Assembly (NCBI GenBank): GCA_029379385.1
Contig: CM055618.1
Location: forward strand, 1,188,134 to 1,252,133
Length of the DNA stretch: 64,000 nucleotides
Direction: 5' to 3'
Source of the DNA: Quillaja saponaria
Taxonomy: Eukaryota; Streptophyta; Magnoliopsida; Fabales; Quillajaceae
Positions within the stretch are counted from its first letter, which is position 1, and each line of letters starts with the position of its first letter. The position numbers were made by a program, and so were the translations under genes. Below are positions 60,470 to 64,000 of the stretch, piece by piece. Under the pieces are notes generated by a model that saw only the letters and a list, made by a program, of their open reading frames with translations, did no database searches and had not been told where the DNA came from.

Positions 60470-62178
60470 TTTTCCTACATGGACCATCAATTGGTATTAA
60501 AGAAGGATCACAAAACTGTATTTTAAATCCTTTTCGAACTCTGTGATTCAATATGAGGCAAATGTTTTTTTATCTCTCATCTCTTGTTTTTCAAAGAACC
60601 ATGCTTGTATTTTTAACATTGTTTTTAGGGAAAGATACTTGATATACCAAAAAGAGATTCAACTGATTTAAAGTAGTTGTGGTAGTTTAGTTGATCAATA
60701 TATTGAAATGGACAACATCGATAATACCAACTGAACAAGTTACTCATCAAATCTAGAAGAATTCAGATCTTTATTTATATATGTTGAGTTAAAATGAAGT
60801 GCATTGTGAATTGGCAAGATAGACGAAGATAGAAACTAAGCTAGCCGAGTTTATCAGTGATGATTGGATGAGACAAAACTAAAGATCACATGCAAAATTA
60901 TTTGTAGCAAATGAGTCGAATAAATCATTTTTGCCTAATAAGCTTGATCCTGAATTTAATATTTGTTTTGATCAAAATGTTTCTTCTTTTGAATCCTTTA
61001 CAAAGCCAAATGATTATGAGCGTAGTTTATCTACCAATCAGGTTAAGGGAAATGGAAAATGGTTTTGAAAGAGAAAAATCTAAAACCCCCTAATGTAAAA
61101 CCAACTAAAAAATCTCGACCCAACAAGATTTAGGTACCAAAGTAAAAATAATTATTGTTTTGCAGGATTCAAAAGTAATCGATAAAGGCTATTAAATGCC
61201 AACTTCATATAGACCAAAAAAAGTTATAAGGGGTAGTATCATTTAATATTTGCATTTATCTTTTACATGCCTTTTTCCTACTAGATTAGACATTTCACTG
61301 AATTAACTTGTTGCTTGTTAAATGTGTATCTGACAATACATTGGCTTTGTAAAAACATGATTGTTTATTACCTTGAAAAAGGCTATTTTATTCCATGAAT
61401 TTGAATTTGAATTTGTATTTATTACTTTATGGTTAAGTCTCTCAAGGAAACTCATAAAATCTCAACTAACCTTCCTTTTGAACCTATAAATACATATCTC
61501 GTGTTCAGAAAAATCCTATCATTTTCAATCTTTCGAGAGTTCATCTTCTACAAATTTTCTCTTCTTTAAACCAAAATATCTTTAGTTAATTTGCTATTTC
61601 TTAAATACCCCTATCCTTTAGAACCTAGTATTTCTAAACTTCTGTTCAGAGAGATAGATGAGCTGAAAGCTCAAGTTGTTGCCTTAATTGAGATTGTAGA
61701 CATCAAAGCCTCTATTATCAGAATAAGAACTGCAATTAATGAATATGACTTGTATAATATTGAGAAGATGGTTCTCAGCTTGGACTTGATAATCTGAGAG
61801 GTGAAGTGATGAGATTTGAATTCCAATAGAGGAAAAGAGATTCAGGAAGAGTTTTTATTTTATTTATTTTTTAAGACTCCTCCAGTTCTCATATGTTTTC
61901 AATTTACTATTTTTAATTATCAATGAGATATCCTTTTTTGTTTTCTCAACTTATTATTCTTACTATTCATATCTCTTACTCATTCCTTATGCCTTAGATG
62001 TTTAATTGTTTTTACTAATTTAAAAAATGGGGAGAAACTAAAGAGTTTTTATTGGAGAAAAACTATAAGCTTTATTTATGAAAACCTAAGAATCAATCTA
62101 AATCATGCATATATTAAGGAGGGATTGCTTCGTTTCCATAAATTAATGATTATTTTGCAATCATTAAAAAGGGGAGAT
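60470..62178 (+). mobile_element. Ty1/copia element fragment with primer-site and polypurine-tract traces
   Basis: TTCACCCTTCTCTAG..CTACATGG followed by TTGGTATTAAAGAAGG (60491 on) has the layout of a copia LTR end plus an initiator-Met primer site (TGGTATCAGAGC). At 62166-62178, AAAAAGGGGAGAT precedes TGTTGAATCACC (62179), the usual copia polypurine tract and 3' LTR start. Between them only 1.7 kb remains. KPTKKSRPNKI near 61090, then a stop and VPK, resembles the segment between zinc knuckle and protease. Most of pol is deleted. Confidence 0.5.
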
Positions 62179-64000
62179 TGTTGAATCACCTTATGATTTA
62201 GTTTTACTAGTTTAAAAATATATATATATATATTTTCTCTATTCATTTATTAATTTTATTTTACTCAGAGAGTAAGTAGCTGAACTTATCTTTTGATCAA
62301 TATAGTTAATTAATTGAAAAACTAATTAAAGCTTACATCTTACTTGTATGTACCCAATTATGAAGGAAACAAGAAGAATCAAACAAAGTTGCCTTAACTT
62401 TCTGTTTTGTCTAGCTTGATTAAATATAATTTTAAGCAACTAATTTAAGAAGCTTTAAATGAGATTCCATCAGTGAGGTTTACATTCAAAGGTTTTACAT
62501 CTCAAGCCTTATTCAATTATAAGATATGAGCATCCTCTGAATGAATCATTGACAAGACTGAAGAGCCAAGAAATTAAATTGTTGAAAGATAACCACTGAG
62601 AGAATGAAAAGCACATGTTTAAAGGACATCTATAATTGGATTCATCAAAGAAAGAAAGCTTAAAGGATTTAAGTTGATACATATACTTTTAAAAAGTCTT
62701 CATCATATTCCTTGACTCACTAGATACAAAGTGAACCAAATGGAATGCTCTGTTTCATTAATCATAATCATCTATTGAAGAGTCAAGTGCTAAAATGTGA
62801 GTGCCAATCAATTAGAAGGTTAGGAATTAAGGGTCAGGCATCATATGTACACACAATGGAATATTTAAATTTTCCTAAACCAAGAACATTGGCTATTCAA
62901 ATAATCATAAGAAGTAAAAGCTAAAGATTAAAACTAGCATTTTGAAGCTTTCATGATATAGCTAGTTTGATTGTTTAGCATGAATGCTTGGAGTTCCTCC
63001 ATGAATTGTCAAAATGATACCCCCAATTAAACATATGAAATGATCAATGATTAGAAAGCTATTTAAACGAAATGCCTCTAATGATATAGTTCACATAATT
63101 GATTGGTTCAAAACCTTTAAGAAAAGTTTACATTTGAAACGGTTGAAGGATTTGATCCCATCTGTAGGATACACGGTAACTTCCACTTAGTAGAATCCTC
63201 AATGGAGGGGGAGTTCTTGAAGAAAAAACTTCTTTGCTTCAAGATAGAGGGTAATGGCTAGGAAGAGGAAATTGACAAGAACTCTTTCTTGCTCTCTTTT
63301 CTTCTTAATTGGCCAAAATCACAATGCGTCACTCTTGAGATTATGTTGTATTTTTCCATATTGTAACTGAATCTTCCTTAGCATATACATATATAGAGGG
63401 CAGTTAGGGCTAGAGTTATAATCCATCCATGTGTTGGATTCCAATTAAACATAAAACCCAAAGCCTAAGGTCCAAAACTCGTTTAATAATCTATTATTGT
63501 GTTGTGATTACTAATAGGCCTTTAGACTCTTAGTGGTCCAAATCCAATTAGAATTCCCACTAGAACTTTTCTTAACTTTCATGAAAACAAATCTTGTCAT
63601 ATATGTATATAAGTAACAAATTACCTTTTTTCCCTCATGTGCTTGGAACTTAACTGTTAATTCCAAGACTTTGTTAATCTTTCCCGATTGTTAACTTAAG
63701 TCAATTAAAGTGTATAACCCACTAGAGTCTCTCATACGTTGATAATAAAAGTAATTGAATATCTCATAAGAAGTACGGTTAAATTGAAACACTTTAAATT
63801 TAACTTTGGGTTTGTCAAACCAACCAACTTACATTTATAGATCAAAATTGAAATCTAGCAATGCAACATGACCACCCAAGTATAAGTAAAGTTAAGATCA
63901 TTGATAAAATCTTTCAGTGCTTGGTTACCGTGTAATTCAATCATTTCATAAATCATATTCCTAGTTAGACACTATCTTTGTCTCAATTCATTAGCACTAG
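62179..64000 (+). other. probable 3' LTR start, then unresolved repeat-like DNA
   Basis: It starts as an LTR would (TGTTGAATCACC) after the polypurine tract. No second LTR could be aligned confidently to the region before 60470. The last 800 bases or so have a leader-like, gene-poor composition reminiscent of LTR sequence, without firm support. Confidence 0.3.

Overview
The window is nuclear DNA from a flowering plant, most likely a eudicot. It is AT-rich, its genes have GT-AG introns, and it encodes a class I TCP transcription factor, a chloroplast thioredoxin x and a sugar/H+ symporter of the STP type. Most of the rest is transposon sequence. No rRNA, tRNA or CRISPR array was recognised. 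The species cannot be named from sequence alone.

Layout. 1-4190: copia RNase H remnant, a broken WAT1/MtN21 transporter remnant and a CACTA-type end. 4203-11801: a complete Mutator-like element (MULE) with a perfect 10-bp target duplication, long GC-rich terminal inverted repeats built from a row of hairpins, a MuDR-type transposase and a four-exon plant mobile domain (PMD) gene; both genes are on the minus strand and carry premature stops. 11812-19700: low-density DNA with one exon of an E2F-associated phosphoprotein gene and two diverged copies of a segment that lies 3' of the TCP gene. 19749-20525 (minus): TCP7-like gene with a class I TCP binding site in its own upstream region. 22701-26661 (plus): thioredoxin x, two exons around a 3.4-kb intron. 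26985-35437: two tandem copies of a hAT-bearing segment; one hAT copy is nearly full length, the other is an internal-deletion derivative with templated filler. 36290-38174 (minus): four-exon STP gene. 38300-64000: nested LTR retroelements, a Tourist-like element, a decayed PIF/Harbinger element with both of its genes, CACTA ends and copia fragments, with no intact host gene seen.

The host genes are unrelated in function: growth and cell-cycle regulation (TCP, EAPP), plastid redox (Trx x) and sugar uptake (STP). Trx x and STP each read as normal family members except for single-base indels, which could be real lesions or assembly errors. The most distinctive structure is the MULE with hairpin-array ends and a captured PMD gene. 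Its five stop codons are all explicable by C-to-T change at methylated cytosines.
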